64,000 nucleotides of DNA from Bostrychus sinensis (GCA_020698575.1 CM036247.1:3801739-3865738); one strand, 5' to 3'; shown: positions 1-11,660, counted from the stretch's first letter. Program-made: numbers and translations. Notes: generated by a model not told the origin, from the sequence alone.

Positions 1-354
1 TCGTCTGGATGAATCCTTACAGAGCTCATCTATGATCCTATAGATGAACTAAGGGACTAGCAGTCCTAGATGCATTGCCTGTCCGTCCTGGGAGAGGATC
101 TCTCCTTCAATATGGGCTCCATAAGGTTTCTTCTTTTTTCCCGTAGCTGGGTTTTTTTAGGAGTTTTTCCTTACCGAGAAGGAGGGTCTAAGGACAGGAG
201 TGTCCTGGGTCTGTTTAGTTTAGTGTAGTTATTGTTTGTGCTGATTGTGTGTTAAGTCTGATTGTGTGTTTATGTTTGATCAACTGTTTGTGAAGCCCTT
301 TGAGGTGACTTTTGCTGTGATACTGGGCTGTACAAATAAATCTGAATTGAATCT
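1..354 (+). repeat. Non-LTR retrotransposon 3' end (dispersed repeat)
   Basis: The stretch ends in CCTTTGAGGTGAC, a GGGCTGTACAAATAAA block and a GAATTGAAT tail, the form of a common fish non-LTR 3' end. Upstream is the TTTTTAGGAGTTTTTCCTTA block with AAGGAGGGTCTAAGGACAG that usually accompanies it. No coding region is left. About 20 bases near 202-224 recur at 14262-14285. The family name is from memory; the tail structure is visible. Confidence 0.6.
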
Positions 355-384
355 TGAAAGGCAAGTTATAGTAATAATAGAATA

Positions 385-1060
385 GACCCTTTTCACGTGA
401 CATCAGACAACTTCCATTTGAGATGATGGGATGTATCTTCATTTCCGGTGCCGCGCTTCTCCCATAAGAAATTCACCCAGACTTTTTTCAAATTGCCGTT
501 TACAAGTTTACACAATATACAGCAATTTTCAAATGAATATTTACCCACAAAACGTTCAAAACTTGCAAAAGGATATTAATTCTTCAACAAAGGATACTTG
601 GATTATGAAGTGAGTGCTTTGTTATGTAGCTAGATAGCGTTAGCAACATGGCTAAGTGATAGAGCTGCGCTGTAAAACAGTGTTAGATCATGTCATGATC
701 TGAGTTTATCTGAATATTTGACAATCTGCTTATCAGGAAATACCACTGGATAGTAATACAGTATATTTTCATTTAGTAAAGCTAAGCATTAACATCTACT
801 AGCTTTAGCTACAAGACAAAACACTTACCTTCATAATCAAATAAGTAACCTTCAATGAAAAATGTATATCCTTTTTCGAGTTTTGACCGTTTTGTCAGTG
901 AATTTCCATCAGCAAATCTCTGTACATCATGTAGCCTTATATTTGGCAAATTTTTAAGACTCTGAGTAAATTCCATACTGGCGAGCAGCAGCACTGGAAA
1001 TGAAGATACATCCCATCGTCTCAAAACGGAAGTTGTCTGACGTCATCGTGAAAAGGGCCC
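385..1060. mobile_element. DNA transposon with long TIRs nested in pogo-like fragment
   Basis: The left end GACCCTTTTCACG and the right end (GGGCCCTTTTCACG on the minus strand) begin inverted repeats of roughly 70 bp that run through CAGACAACTTCC and GGGATGTATCTTCATTTCC. The flanks carry ATA on both sides (82-84 of that hundred on the left, 1061-1063 on the right), consistent with a 3-bp target duplication. A 3-bp duplication suggests PIF/Harbinger-type insertion, but the superfamily is not proven. Confidence 0.75.
809..1024 (-). pseudogene. Short coding remnant inside the nested transposon
   Basis: An open frame of 71 codons starts in the right TIR and includes the peptide LPNIRLHDVQRFADG followed by KLEKGYTFFIEGY. 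The amphipathic composition looks like protein rather than random translation, and it lies fully inside the element, so it is probably the start of a transposon-encoded protein. I do not recognise the family. It ends at a stop with no continuation visible in other frames, so it is probably a truncated exon. Confidence 0.25.
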
Positions 1061-1225
1061 ATAGAGAACAACAGCTGAATAGGTGTGCGCTATGCTAACG
1101 TAACACATTGATGGTTATTCAGCTACATGAAGCATAAACAACGAACTGAATAGGTGTCTCGTATGTTAACGTAATATATTAACAGTTATTCACATAACTA
1201 TAGCATAAAGAACATAATATAACTC

Positions 1226-1584
1226 ACAGCGCTTTTGACTAGGAGCTTTTTTAATATTGGTGCTCTCCTGTAAGAAAACACGGGGCAGTTATTGAACACT
1301 GGCTGGAGCGTGGGATCACTCAATAAAATCTCCCAATTTTTTGTGATGATGCGTCTGACTTCATGAGCCAAGTCCCCAAATTGAGTTGAAAAGACAACGG
1401 AAGGTGCCTTGTCCTTTTTTCAAGAAGTCTTTTCAGTTTTCCTTCCTAACAAATGAACAGTATGCACGTTTTTAACCCGTTTTGGGAAATACCACTGAGC
1501 CTCCTCCTGCCGCTCTACAATGTTTTGTAGCTTAAAAAATGTTGTCCAAGCTCTTCCATTCAGGATTTAATGAATGTATTATGA
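1226..1584. other. Unannotated stretch
   Basis: No gene, repeat array or transposon end recognised. AT-rich, with stop codons in all frames. Confidence 0.5.
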
Positions 1585-1835
1585 TAATTATGCAAGGCAC
1601 CGCAAGTTTATTTGTAGAGCACAATTCATACACAGATTCAAAGTGCTTTACAGAAAAAAAAGGCAAGTTTAAAAGTACAAAGGCAAGAATTACAATTAAA
1701 ACAATAAAATCTAATTTAAAAAGTACGATTAAGAATCAATTAAAAAGTAAATTAAAAGAGAAGAGTGCAGTGATATAACAGTTTCAGTTGTCAAATGCAC
1801 AGCTAAAAAGAAAAGTTTTAAGTCTGAACTTTCCC
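1585..1835 (+). repeat. Dispersed fish repeat (retrotransposon-derived)
   Basis: The segment contains CAAGTTTATTTGTAGAGCAC, CAAAGTGCTTTACA and a long A-rich tract with AAGTTTTAAGTCTGAACT downstream. This combination is a widely dispersed retroelement-derived repeat of fishes (recognised from memory). No protein is encoded. Confidence 0.5.
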
Positions 1836-2683
1836 ACAATGCATTTTGAAAAGTAGTGGACAGCAATGGTCACTAGAGGTCAGTATAGACCAGAATGCTT
1901 TGCGAGTTTCAGAGTCTGGTCTTTAAACTGTAAGCAACACATCTGAATGAACCCAGTTAGAAACGCCTTTTTTTACTTCTGTCATGTCGTAATCAGAAAA
2001 AAAAAGCTCTTAAATAAACCGCTGCAGTGTGAATTGCTAACGTTAGCTTAGCCAGCGTTCAGCCTCCCCACGTAAGGCACAGAGCTGCAATAATCCACTC
2101 TGTTTTATTCATTACAGTGATAATTCATGTTAAATATCACACATATGACTATTATTTATCTATAAATACTAAAACATCACAGGTTTTATCACAGAAGAAC
2201 ATTATCAGTGGAGTTTCGACGAAATTTTTTTTACACAGACACCAGAGTCACATGATCGCCGCTGAGAGAAAAGTAGTGTGCGAGTGTCCAAATTATTCAC
2301 AAAATGAGTGCACTACAGTCCGCTGTATAGTGTGGGACTGTGTAGTGATTGAGGGGTTAGGGGCTAGGGAGAACATTCGGACACAGCCCCAGTTTCCTTT
2401 ATCATTATTTATCGGTTTGTCCTTTTTTCCGTGTTTGACGTCAGAGCCGCGCCGTTTGATCCGGTGCAGCACTCTCCCTCCGTCTGCTTTTTTATCTAAA
2501 CAAATGTTGTTTGTGATCTTTGACAGACCCAAGGCTGTAATAATAACACAGAAAAATCCACTTTGCTCTGAGAAAATTGAAAATATTTCATTTTTTGTGT
2601 GTTTTTGTGTTTTTGTTTACTAAAAATTGAGATGCTTTTGCATACACTGGCAAAAGTTCTGAAAATAATAAAATATTTGGTAT
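1836..2683. other. Unannotated stretch
   Basis: No gene supported. Open frames of 79-168 codons here have no recognisable domain. The part around 2340-2400, with GGACACAGCCCC, may be a decayed repeat end. Confidence 0.4.
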
Positions 2684-4404
2684 TCTGTCCACGTCTCTCT
2701 CTGTCCACGTCTCTTTCTCTCTCCCTCAGTCCACGTCTCTCTCTGTCTCTCTGTCCACGTCTCTCTCTGTCTCTCTGTCCACGTCTCTCTGCCCCTCTGT
2801 CCATGTCTCTCTCTGTCTCTCTGTCCACGTCTCTCTGTCCCTCTGTCCACGTCTCTCTCTGTCCCTCTGTCCACGTCTCTCTCTGTCCCTCTGTCCACGT
2901 CTCTCTGCCCCTCTGTCCATGTCTCTCTCTGCCCCTCTGTCCATGTCTCTCTCTGTCTCTCTGTCCACGTCTCTCTGTCCCTCTGTCCATGTCTCTCTCT
3001 GTCTCTCTGTCCACGTCTCTCTGCCCCTCTGTCCACGTCTCTCTGTCCCTCTGTCCACGTCTCTCTGCCCCTCTGTCCATGTCTCTCTCTGTCTCTCTGT
3101 CCACGTCTCTCTCTGTCCCTCTGTCCACGTCTCTCTCTGCCCCTTTGTCCACGTCTCTTTCTCTGTCCCTCAGTCCACGTCTCTCTCTGTCTCTCTGTCC
3201 ACGTCTCTCTGCCCCTCTGTCCACGTCTCTCTCTGTCCCTCTGTCCACGTCTCTCTGCCCCTCTGTCCATGTCTCTCTCTGTCCCTCTGTCCACGTCTCT
3301 CTGCCCCTCTGTCCACGTCTCTCTCTGTCTCTCTGTCCACGTCTCTCTGTCCCTCTGTCCACGTCTCTCTCTGTCCCTCTGTTCATGTCTCTCTCTGTCC
3401 ACGTCTCTCTGTCCACGTCTCTCTGCCCCTCTGTCCACGTCTCTCTCTGTCCCTCTGTCCACGTCTCTCTGCCCCTCTGTCCACGTCTCTCTCTGTCCCT
3501 CTGTCCACGTCTCTCTGCCCCTCTGTCCACGTCTCTCTCTGTCCCTCTGTCCACGTCTCTCTGTCCCTCTGTCCACGTCTCTCTCTGTCCCTCTGTTCAT
3601 GTCTCTCTCTGTCCACGTCTCTCTGTCCCTCTGTCCACGTCTCTCTCTGTCCCTCTGTCCACGTCTCTCTGCCCCTCTGTCCACGTCTCTCTCTGTCCCT
3701 CTGTCCACGTCTCTCTGTCCCTCTGTCCACGTCTCTCTCTGTCCCTCTGTTCATGTCTCTCTCTGTCCACGTCTCTCTGTCCCTCTGTCCACGTCTCTCT
3801 CTGCCCCTCTGTCCACGTCTCTCTTTGCCCCTCTGTCTATGTCTCTCTCTGTCCACGTCTCTCTGTCCCTCTGTCCACGTCTCTCTCTGCCCCTCTGTCT
3901 ATGTCTCTCTCTCTTCCTCTGTTCATGTCTCTCTCTGTCCACGTCTCTCTGTCCCTCTGTCCATGTCTCTCTCTGTCCCTCTGTTCATGTCTCTCTCTGT
4001 CCACGTCTCTCTGTCCCTCTGTCCACGTCTCTCTCTGTCCCTCTGTTCATGTCTCTCTCTGTCCATGTCTCTCTCTGTCCCTCTGTCCACGTCTCTCTGC
4101 CCCTCTGTCCACGTCTCTCTCTGTCCCTCTGTCCACGTCTCTCTGCCCCTCTGTCCACGTCTCTCTCTGTCCCTCTGGCCACGTCTCTCTCTGTCCCTCT
4201 GTCCACGTCTCTCTGCCCCTCTGTCCACGTCTCTCTGTCCCTCTGTCCACGTCTCTCTCTGTCCCTCTGTCCACGTCTCTCTCTGTCCCTCTGTCCACGT
4301 CTCTCTCTGTCCCTCTGTCCACGTCTCTCTCTGCCCCTCTGTCTATGTCTCTCTCTCTTCCTCTGTTCATGTCTCTCTCTGTCCACGTCTCTCTGTCCAC
4401 ATCT
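2684..4404 (+). repeat. Pyrimidine-rich minisatellite, GTCCACGTCTCTCTCTGTCC type
   Basis: About 1.7 kb of tandem units mixing GTCCACGTCTCTCT with GTCCCTCT, GCCCCTCT and GTTCATGTCTCTCT; the basic step is 8 bp with composite periods near 16-26 bp. The plus strand is almost purely pyrimidine except for ACG/ATG steps. Open frames of several hundred codons on both strands (STSLCPS-type and RGQRDRE-type) arise because the unit has no stops. The same GTCCCTCTGTCTCTCT core forms the array at 53938-54650. Confidence 0.95.
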
Positions 4405-4977
4405 GTGTGTGTGTGTACAAAATATTTTTTCTCTCATTAATGATCCCTGAAAGTCAATGGCAATTTTTTTTTTTTCCTGTTTAGTCATTTTCCCCTGAGA
4501 GGAAAATACAAAAAACAAATAAATAAAATAAATCTGGGGGCGCTCCAGCCTCTAAACTCTTATTCCTCCATGCATTATGAATAAATCTATTATATTAAAA
4601 TAACTACTATAATAAAAATGACAACTGTAAGATACAAATACTAATAAAATACAGATGAAATATTATTGATCCGTTCTCTAAACTACAGTAAACCCAATAT
4701 TGCCAACATGTCAGCTGTTCTACTGACTTTATATCAGCAAATCTGACAGAGAAGCAGGGAAGTAAAAGTAAAATGATTCCCTTTAGGGGCCAACATAAAA
4801 TTTAATATGTGACTTGGCGAGAGAAAAAAGGATTTCCAGAAGAGACAGAAATTGCCCTTGCCTTTCAGGGATCTTTACCAGGGGAGAAAATTATTTTGTA
4901 TTTAAAATAATTCACCAGTGGGGCACCCAAAAAACAAAACAAAATAATAATAGTAACTGGACCTGCCTTCAGGGCTT
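4405..4977. other. Unannotated stretch
   Basis: Follows a short TG run at the end of the minisatellite. AT-rich, with no gene or named repeat recognised. Confidence 0.5.
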
Positions 4978-5070
4978 CGGTATATATCTCAGTCAGTAGA
5001 ACTGCTGCCCATACAGAGTCACTACAACTTTCTTTGGAGTCATGGGTTCGAGTCCAGGTTCCAAATATTT
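4978..5070 (+). repeat. tRNA-like (SINE-type) Pol III promoter remnant
   Basis: A sequence resembling an A box, TCTCAGTCAGTAGAAC (about 4988-5003), is followed by GGTTCGAGTCC at 5045-5055, an exact match to the Pol III B-box consensus. The spacing of about 45-55 bases fits tRNA-derived units. It does not fold into an obvious intact cloverleaf, so it is called a SINE head or tRNA pseudogene rather than a tRNA gene. Confidence 0.45.
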
Positions 5071-5540
5071 ACTGAATGTCTCTCCCTGCTTTCCGTGTAC
5101 TTTCTTACGCATGCATACTTTTACCCAAATACATTTTAAATTTCCTAAATAAGTAGAAGTACTTCTTTTAAATTGGTTGAAAAGCTAAAAACTAGACGTC
5201 TAGCAGTATAGTAGGAGTAGATTTTGGATTGTATACTTTACATACTTTTTACTTTTATACAAAAAACAAAAATAATTCACACACTTTCATTTCTACTTGA
5301 GTAATATTTGTATGATGTAATGATATTTTTACCTGATCTCTTCCAGCTGTGGTCGTAGGTCACTGTTTACCTCCAGCTCCTCAGCGTCTCCTGGATAAAA
5401 CCCACGCTGTTAGATTCTGGAGGATATTCAGCTCAAAGGCACTTGAGCACAGCGTCCTGAAGGAAGCACGTCCCACAGAGACAAGAGTGTCCCCCTCAGT
5501 CACGGTCAGCATTCACAATCAATCAGAGAGGCTGCTCCTG
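5071..5540. other. Unannotated stretch before the 41-bp satellite
   Basis: No supported gene. A 72-codon open frame begins at 5349 and runs into the first satellite unit, without recognisable domains. Confidence 0.4.
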
Positions 5541-8500
5541 TCTAAATGTCCTCAGAGACGCATGTAGATGTAAAGAGTGTCTCTAAATGTCCTCAGAGAC
5601 GCACGTACAGGTAAAGAGTGTCTCTAAATGTCCTCAGAGACACATGTACAGGTGAAGAGTGTCTCTAAATGTCATCAGAGACACATGTACAGGTGAAGAG
5701 TGTCTCTAAATGTCCTCAGAGACGCACGTACAGGTAAAGAGTGTCTCTAAATGTCCTCAGAGACGCATGTAGAGGTGAAGAGTGTCTCTAAATGTCATCA
5801 GAGACACATGTACAGGTGAAGAGTGTCTCTAAATGTCCTCAGAGACGCACGTACAGGTAAAGAGTGTCTCTAAATGTCCTCAGAGACGCATGTACAGGTA
5901 AAGAGTGTCTCTAAATGTCCTCAGAGACTCACGTAAAGGTGAGGAGTGTCTCTAAATGTCCTCAGAGACACATGTACAGGTGAGGAGTGTCTCTAAATGT
6001 CCTCAGAGACACATGTACAGGTGAAGAGTGTCTCTAAATGTCCTCAGAGACACATGTAGAGGTGAAGAGTGTCTCTAAATGTCCTCAGAGACGCATGTAG
6101 AGGTGAAGAGTGTCTCTAAATGTCCTCAGAGACACATGTAAAAGTGAAGAGTGTCTCTAAATGTCCTCAGAGACACATGTACAGGTGAAGAGTGTCTCTA
6201 AATGTCCTCAGAGACACATGTAAAAGTGAAGAGTGTCTCTAAATGTCCTCAGAGACGCATGTACAGGTGAAGAGTGTCTCTAAATGTCCTCAGAGACACA
6301 TGTAAAAGTGAAGAGTGTCTCTAAATGTCCTCAGAGACGCATGTAGAGGTGAAGAGTGTCTCTAAATGTCCTCAGAGACACATGTAAAAGTGAAGAGTGT
6401 CTCTAAATGTCCTCAGAGACGCATGTAGAGGTGAAGAGTGTCTCTAAATGTCCTCAGAGACGCATGTAGAGGTGAAGAGTGTCTCTAAATGTCCTCAGAG
6501 ACACATGTACAGGTAAAGAGTGTCTCTAAATGTCCTCAGAGACACCTGTAGAGGTGAAGAGTGTCTCTAAATGTCCTCAGAGACACATGTAGAGGTGAAG
6601 AGTGTCTCTAAATGTCCTCAGAGACGCATGTACAGGTGAAGAGTGTCTCTAAATGTCCTCAGAGACGCATGTACAGGTGAAGAGTGTCTCTAAATGTCCT
6701 CAGAGACACATGTAAAAGTGAAGAGTGTCTCTAAATGTCCTCAGAGACACATGTACAGGTGAAGAGTGTCTCTAAATGTCCTCAGAGACACATGTAGATG
6801 TAAAGAGTGTCTCTAAATGTCCTCAGAGACGCACGTACAGGTAAAGAGTGTCTCTAAATGTCCTCAGAGACACATGTACAGGTGAAGAGTGTCTCTAAAT
6901 GTCATCAGAGACACATGTACAGGTAAAGAGTGTCTCTAAATGTCCTCAGAGACGCATGTACAGGTGAAGAGTGTCTCTAAATGTCCTCAGAGACGCATGT
7001 ACAGGTGAAGAGTGTCTCTAAATGTCCTCAGAGACACATGTAAAAGTGAAGAGTGTCTCTAAATGTCCTCAGAGACACATGTACAGGTGAAGAGTGTCTC
7101 TAAATGTCCTCAGAGACACATGTAGATGTAAAGAGTGTCTCTAAATGTCCTCAGAGACGCACGTACAGGTAAAGAGTGTCTCTAAATGTCCTCAGAGACA
7201 CATGTACAGGTGAAGAGTGTCTCTAAATGTCATCAGAGACGCATGTACAGGTAAAGAGTGTCTCTAAATGTCCTCAGAGACTCACGTAAAGGTGAGGAGT
7301 GTCTCTAAATGTCCTCAGAGACACATGTACAGGTGAAGAGTGTCTCTAAATGTCCTCAGAGACACATGTAGAGGTGAAGAGTGTCTCTAAATGTCCTCAG
7401 AGACGCATGTAGAGGTGAAGAGTGTCTCTAAATGTCCTCAGAGACACATGTAAAAGTGAAGAGTGTCTCTAAATGTCCTCAGAGACACATGTACAGGTGA
7501 AGAGTGTCTCTAAATGTCCTCAGAGACACATGTAAAAGTGAAGAGTGTCTCTAAATGTCCTCAGAGACGCATGTACAGGTGAAGAGTGTCTCTAAATGTC
7601 CTCAGAGACACATGTAAAAGTGAAGAGTGTCTCTAAATGTCCTCAGAGACGCATGTAGAGGTGAAGAGTGTCTCTAAATGTCCTCAGAGACACATGTAAA
7701 AGTGAAGAGTGTCTCTAAATGTCCTCAGAGACGCATGTAGAGGTGAAGAGTGTCTCTAAATGTCCTCAGAGACGCATGTAGAGGTGAAGAGTGTCTCTAA
7801 ATGTCCTCAGAGACACATGTACAGGTAAAGAGTGTCTCTAAATGTCCTCAGAGACACCTGTAGAGGTGAAGAGTGTCTCTAAATGTCCTCAGAGACACAT
7901 GTAGAGGTGAAGAGTGTCTCTAAATGTCCTCAGAGACGCATGTACAGGTGAAGAGTGTCTCTAAATGTCCTCAGAGACGCATGTACAGGTGAAGAGTGTC
8001 TCTAAATGTCCTCAGAGACACATGTAAAAGTGAAGAGTGTCTCTAAATGTCCTCAGAGACACATGTACAGGTGAAGAGTGTCTCTAAATGTCCTCAGAGA
8101 CACATGTACAGGTGAAGAGTGTCTCTAAATGTCCTCAGAGACACATGTAGAGGTGAAGAGTGTCTCTAAATGTCCTCAGAGACGCATGTAGAGGTGAAGA
8201 GTGTCTCTAAATGTCCTCAGAGACACATGTAAAAGTGAAGAGTGTCTCTAAATGTCCTCAGAGACACATGTAAAAGTGAAGAGTGTCTCTAAATGTCCTC
8301 AGAGACACATGTACAGGTGAAGAGTGTCTCTAAATGTCCTCAGAGACACATGTAGAGGTGAAGAGTGTCTCTAAATGTCCTCAGAGACACATGTAGAGGT
8401 GAAGAGTGTCTCTAAATGTCCTCAGAGACACATGTACAGGTGAAGAGTGTCTCTAAATGTCCTCAGAGACACATGTAAAAGTGAAGAGTGTCTCTAAATG

Positions 8501-10860
8501 TCCTCAGAGACGCATGTAGAGGTGAAGAGTGTCTCTAAATGTCCTCAGAGACACATGTAAAAGTGAAGAGTGTCTCTAAATGTCCTCAGAGACGCATGTA
8601 GAGGTGAAGAGTGTCTCTAAATGTCCTCAGAGACGCATGTAGAGGTGAAGAGTGTCTCTAAATGTCCTCAGAGACACATGTACAGGTAAAGAGTGTCTCT
8701 AAATGTCCTCAGAGACACCTGTAGAGGTGAAGAGTGTCTCTAAATGTCCTCAGAGACACATGTACAGGTGAAGAGTGTCTCTAAATGTCCTCAGAGACAC
8801 ATGTAAAAGTGAAGAGTGTCTCTAAATGTCCTCAGAGACACATGTAAAAGTGAAGAGTGTCTCTAAATGTCCTCAGAGACACATGTAGAGGTAAAGAGTG
8901 TCTCTAAATGTCCTCAGAGACGCATGTAGAGGTGAAGAGTGTCTCTAAATGTCCTCAGAGACGCATGTACAGGTGAAGAGTGTCTCTAAATGTCCTCAGA
9001 GACGCATGTACAGGTGAAGAGTGTCTCTAAATGTCCTCAGAGACGCATGTACAGGTGAAGAGTGTCTCTAAATGTCCTCAGAGACACATGTACAGGTGAA
9101 GAGTGTCTCTAAATGTCCTCAGAGACACATGTAAAAGTGAAGAGTGTCTCTAAATGTCCTCAGAGACGCATGTAGAGGTGAAGAGTGTCTCTAAATGTCC
9201 TCAGAGACACATGTAAAAGTGAAGAGTGTCTCTAAATGTCCTCAGAGACACATGTACAGGTGAAGAGTGTCTCTAAATGTCCTCAGAGACACATGTAGAG
9301 GTGAAGAGTGTCTCTAAATGTCCTCAGAGACACATGTAGAGGTGAAGAGTGTCTCTAAATGTCCTCAGAGACACATGTAGAGGTGAAGAGTGTCTCTAAA
9401 TGTCCTCAGAGACACATGTACAGGTGAAGAGTGTCTCTAAATGTCCTCAGAGACACATGTACAGGTGAAGAGTGTCTCTAAATGTCCTCAGAGACACATG
9501 TAAAAGTGAAGAGTGTCTCTAAATGTCCTCAGAGACGCATGTAGAGGTGAAGAGTGTCTCTAAATGTCCTCAGAGACGCATGTAGAGGTGAAGAGTGTCT
9601 CTAAATGTCCTCAGAGACACATGTACAGGTAAAGAGTGTCTCTAAATGTCCTCAGAGACACCTGTAGAGGTGAAGAGTGTCTCTAAATGTCCTCAGAGAC
9701 ACATGTACAGGTGAAGAGTGTCTCTAAATGTCCTCAGAGACACATGTAAAAGTGAAGAGTGTCTCTAAATGTCCTCAGAGACACATGTAAAAGTGAAGAG
9801 TGTCTCTAAATGTCCTCAGAGACACATGTAGAGGTAAAGAGTGTCTCTAAATGTCCTCAGAGATGCATGTAGAGGTGAAGAGTGTCTCTAAATGTCCTCA
9901 GAGACGCATGTACAGGTGAAGAGTGTCTCTAAATGTCCTCAGAGACGCATGTACAGGTGAAGAGTGTCTCTAAATGTCCTCAGAGACGCATGTACAGGTG
10001 AAGAGTGTCTCTAAATGTCCTCAGAGACGCATGTACAGGTGAAGAGTGTCTCTAAATGTCCTCAGAGACACATGTACAGGTGAAGAGTGTCTCTAAATGT
10101 CCTCAGAGACACATGTAAAAGTGAAGAGTGTCTCTAAATGTCCTCAGAGACGCATGTACAGGTGAGGAGTGTCTCTAAATGTCCTCAGAGACGCATGTAC
10201 AGGTAAAGAGTGTCTCTAAATGTCCTCAGAGACACCTGTAGAGGTGAAGAGTGTCTCTAAATGTCCTCAGAGACACATGTACAGGTGAAGAGTGTCTCTA
10301 AATGTCCTCAGAGACACATGTAAAAGTGAAGAGTGTCTCTAAATGTCCTCAGAGACACATGTAAAAGTGAAGAGTGTCTCTAAATGTCCTCAGAGACACA
10401 TGTACAGGTGAGGAGTGTCTCTAAATGTCCTCAGAGACGCATGTACAGGTAAAGAGTGTCTCTAAATGTCCTCAGAGACACCTGTAGAGGTGAAGAGTGT
10501 CTCTAAATGTCCTCAGAGACACCTGTAGAGGTGAAGAGTGTCTCTAAATGTCCTCAGAGACACATGTACAGGTGAAGAGTGTCTCTAAATGTCCTCAGAG
10601 ACACATGTAAAAGTGAAGAGTGTCTCTAAATGTCCTCAGAGACACCTGTAGAGGTGAAGAGTGTCTCTAAATGTCCTCAGAGACGCATGTACAGGTGAAG
10701 AGTGTCTCTAAATGTCCTCAGAGACGCATGTACAGGTGAAGAGTGTCTCTAAATGTCCTCAGAGACGCATGTACAGGTGAGGAGTGTCTCTAAATGTCCT
10801 CAGAGACGCATGTAGAGGTGAAGAGTGTCTCTAAATGTCCTCAGAGACACCTGTAGAAGT
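5541..10860 (+). repeat. 41-bp satellite, about 130 tandem copies
   Basis: The unit is GAGTGTCTCTAAATGTCCTC followed by AGAGACRCATGTASAGGTGAA; the period is 41 bp, not a multiple of three, and no long frame exists. GTGTCTCT and AGAGACAC form an 8-bp inverted pair around a 10-base loop in most units. The stem and loop are nearly invariant, while the linker varies among ATGTACAGG, ATGTAGAGG, ATGTAAAAG and CTGTAGAGG. A higher-order repeat is visible: a rare GACTCACGTAAAGG unit occurs at 5927 and 7279, and about 20 following unit variants recur in the same order. Confidence 0.97.
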
Positions 10861-11364
10861 GACGCCTATAGAAACCTTGAAGAAGAATTGCATGCTTACA
10901 CAGGACGCCGTGGGTCGAGGCCGAACGCTGACTCCACCAGTGCATTATGGGAAACGGACAAAAGCTGGAGGAAGAAAGTTTTTCATCTGCCGTGGCTCAA
11001 GGCTGAGGACCGGAGGAGAAAGATGCAGCTTTCATTTGCGTCAGGAGAGAGTTTTGTGAGTAAACAGCCCTGGCCCCTCAGGTTCAGATGTAGAGATGCT
11101 TTATGTGGAAATATGCAGCGTTAAAGTCACCGTCAGAGCAAAAACAGACACAGTGCTGGGTATAAATAATGCAACAGCTACAGAATGAGGATTAGTAAAA
11201 GTTTGGCTTCACTGCAGTCAGTTTAGTTTTTACCAAAAGTGTGTTTGTGAGAGGCTTGGTGGTGGTGGGACCCCAGTGCAGGGAGGGGCCCTCAAAAAAC
11301 CTGAAATATGCGTGAGAGATATTGATCAACTGCGCACAGGGGCCCACCGAGACTAATGACAGTG
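10861..11364. other. Unannotated stretch after the satellite
   Basis: A frame of 99 codons (10825-11124, plus) starts inside the last satellite units and continues into unique sequence, but shows no recognised domain or splice pattern. No other feature seen. Confidence 0.4.
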
Positions 11365-11660
11365 TTATATGGCGTGTCCTTGAGCAAGACACTTCCCGCA
11401 CCCTGCCTGTATGACTGTGTTAGTGTGATTGTGTGTTTAGTAAAGGTCGGAGAGGTCGTAGGCACAAAATGGCTGCCACACTTCTGTCAGTCTGCCCCAG
11501 AGCTCCACCACCGAGTGTGACTGAGGAGTGACGGAAAAATGCACCAAATTCTATAGTGACTGTGAGTGTGTAGAAAAGTGTGATAAGGCACTTTGTTGTT
11601 TCCTTGAGCAAGACATTTCACTCACATTTCCCTCTCCAGTCAGTGTGGCTGGTTTTGACA
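11365..11660 (+). repeat. Dispersed fish repeat with TGAGCAAGACACTT motif
   Basis: CCTTGAGCAAGACACTTC, CTGTCAGTCTGCCCCAGAG and GAGTGTGACTGAG occur in the order of a common retrotransposon-derived fish repeat. A second TCCTTGAGCAAGACATTTC follows at about 11611. Family recognition is from memory. Confidence 0.5.

Larger units (their letters stand above)
355..1225 (-). mobile_element. Fragment of pogo-like transposon, split by a younger insertion
   Basis: Positions 355-384 and 1061-1225, read on the minus strand, match the part of the pogo-like element at 55159-55892 that lies around 55535-55725. The match stops at about 355 and 1225, so both terminal repeats are missing. The two halves are separated by the element at 385-1060. 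The copy near 55700 shows the same sequence uninterrupted. Confidence 0.75.

Noticed and set aside
2599..4440. 613-codon Ser/Leu/Pro-rich open frame
   Set aside because: Direct product of the CT-rich minisatellite, matched by similar frames in other phases and on the opposite strand.
5541..10860. CRISPR-like array of regular repeats
   Set aside because: There are no unique spacers; the whole 41-bp unit is repeated, and the organism is eukaryotic.
10825..11124. 99-codon frame leaving the satellite
   Set aside because: It begins in satellite sequence and has no recognisable similarity; likely chance.
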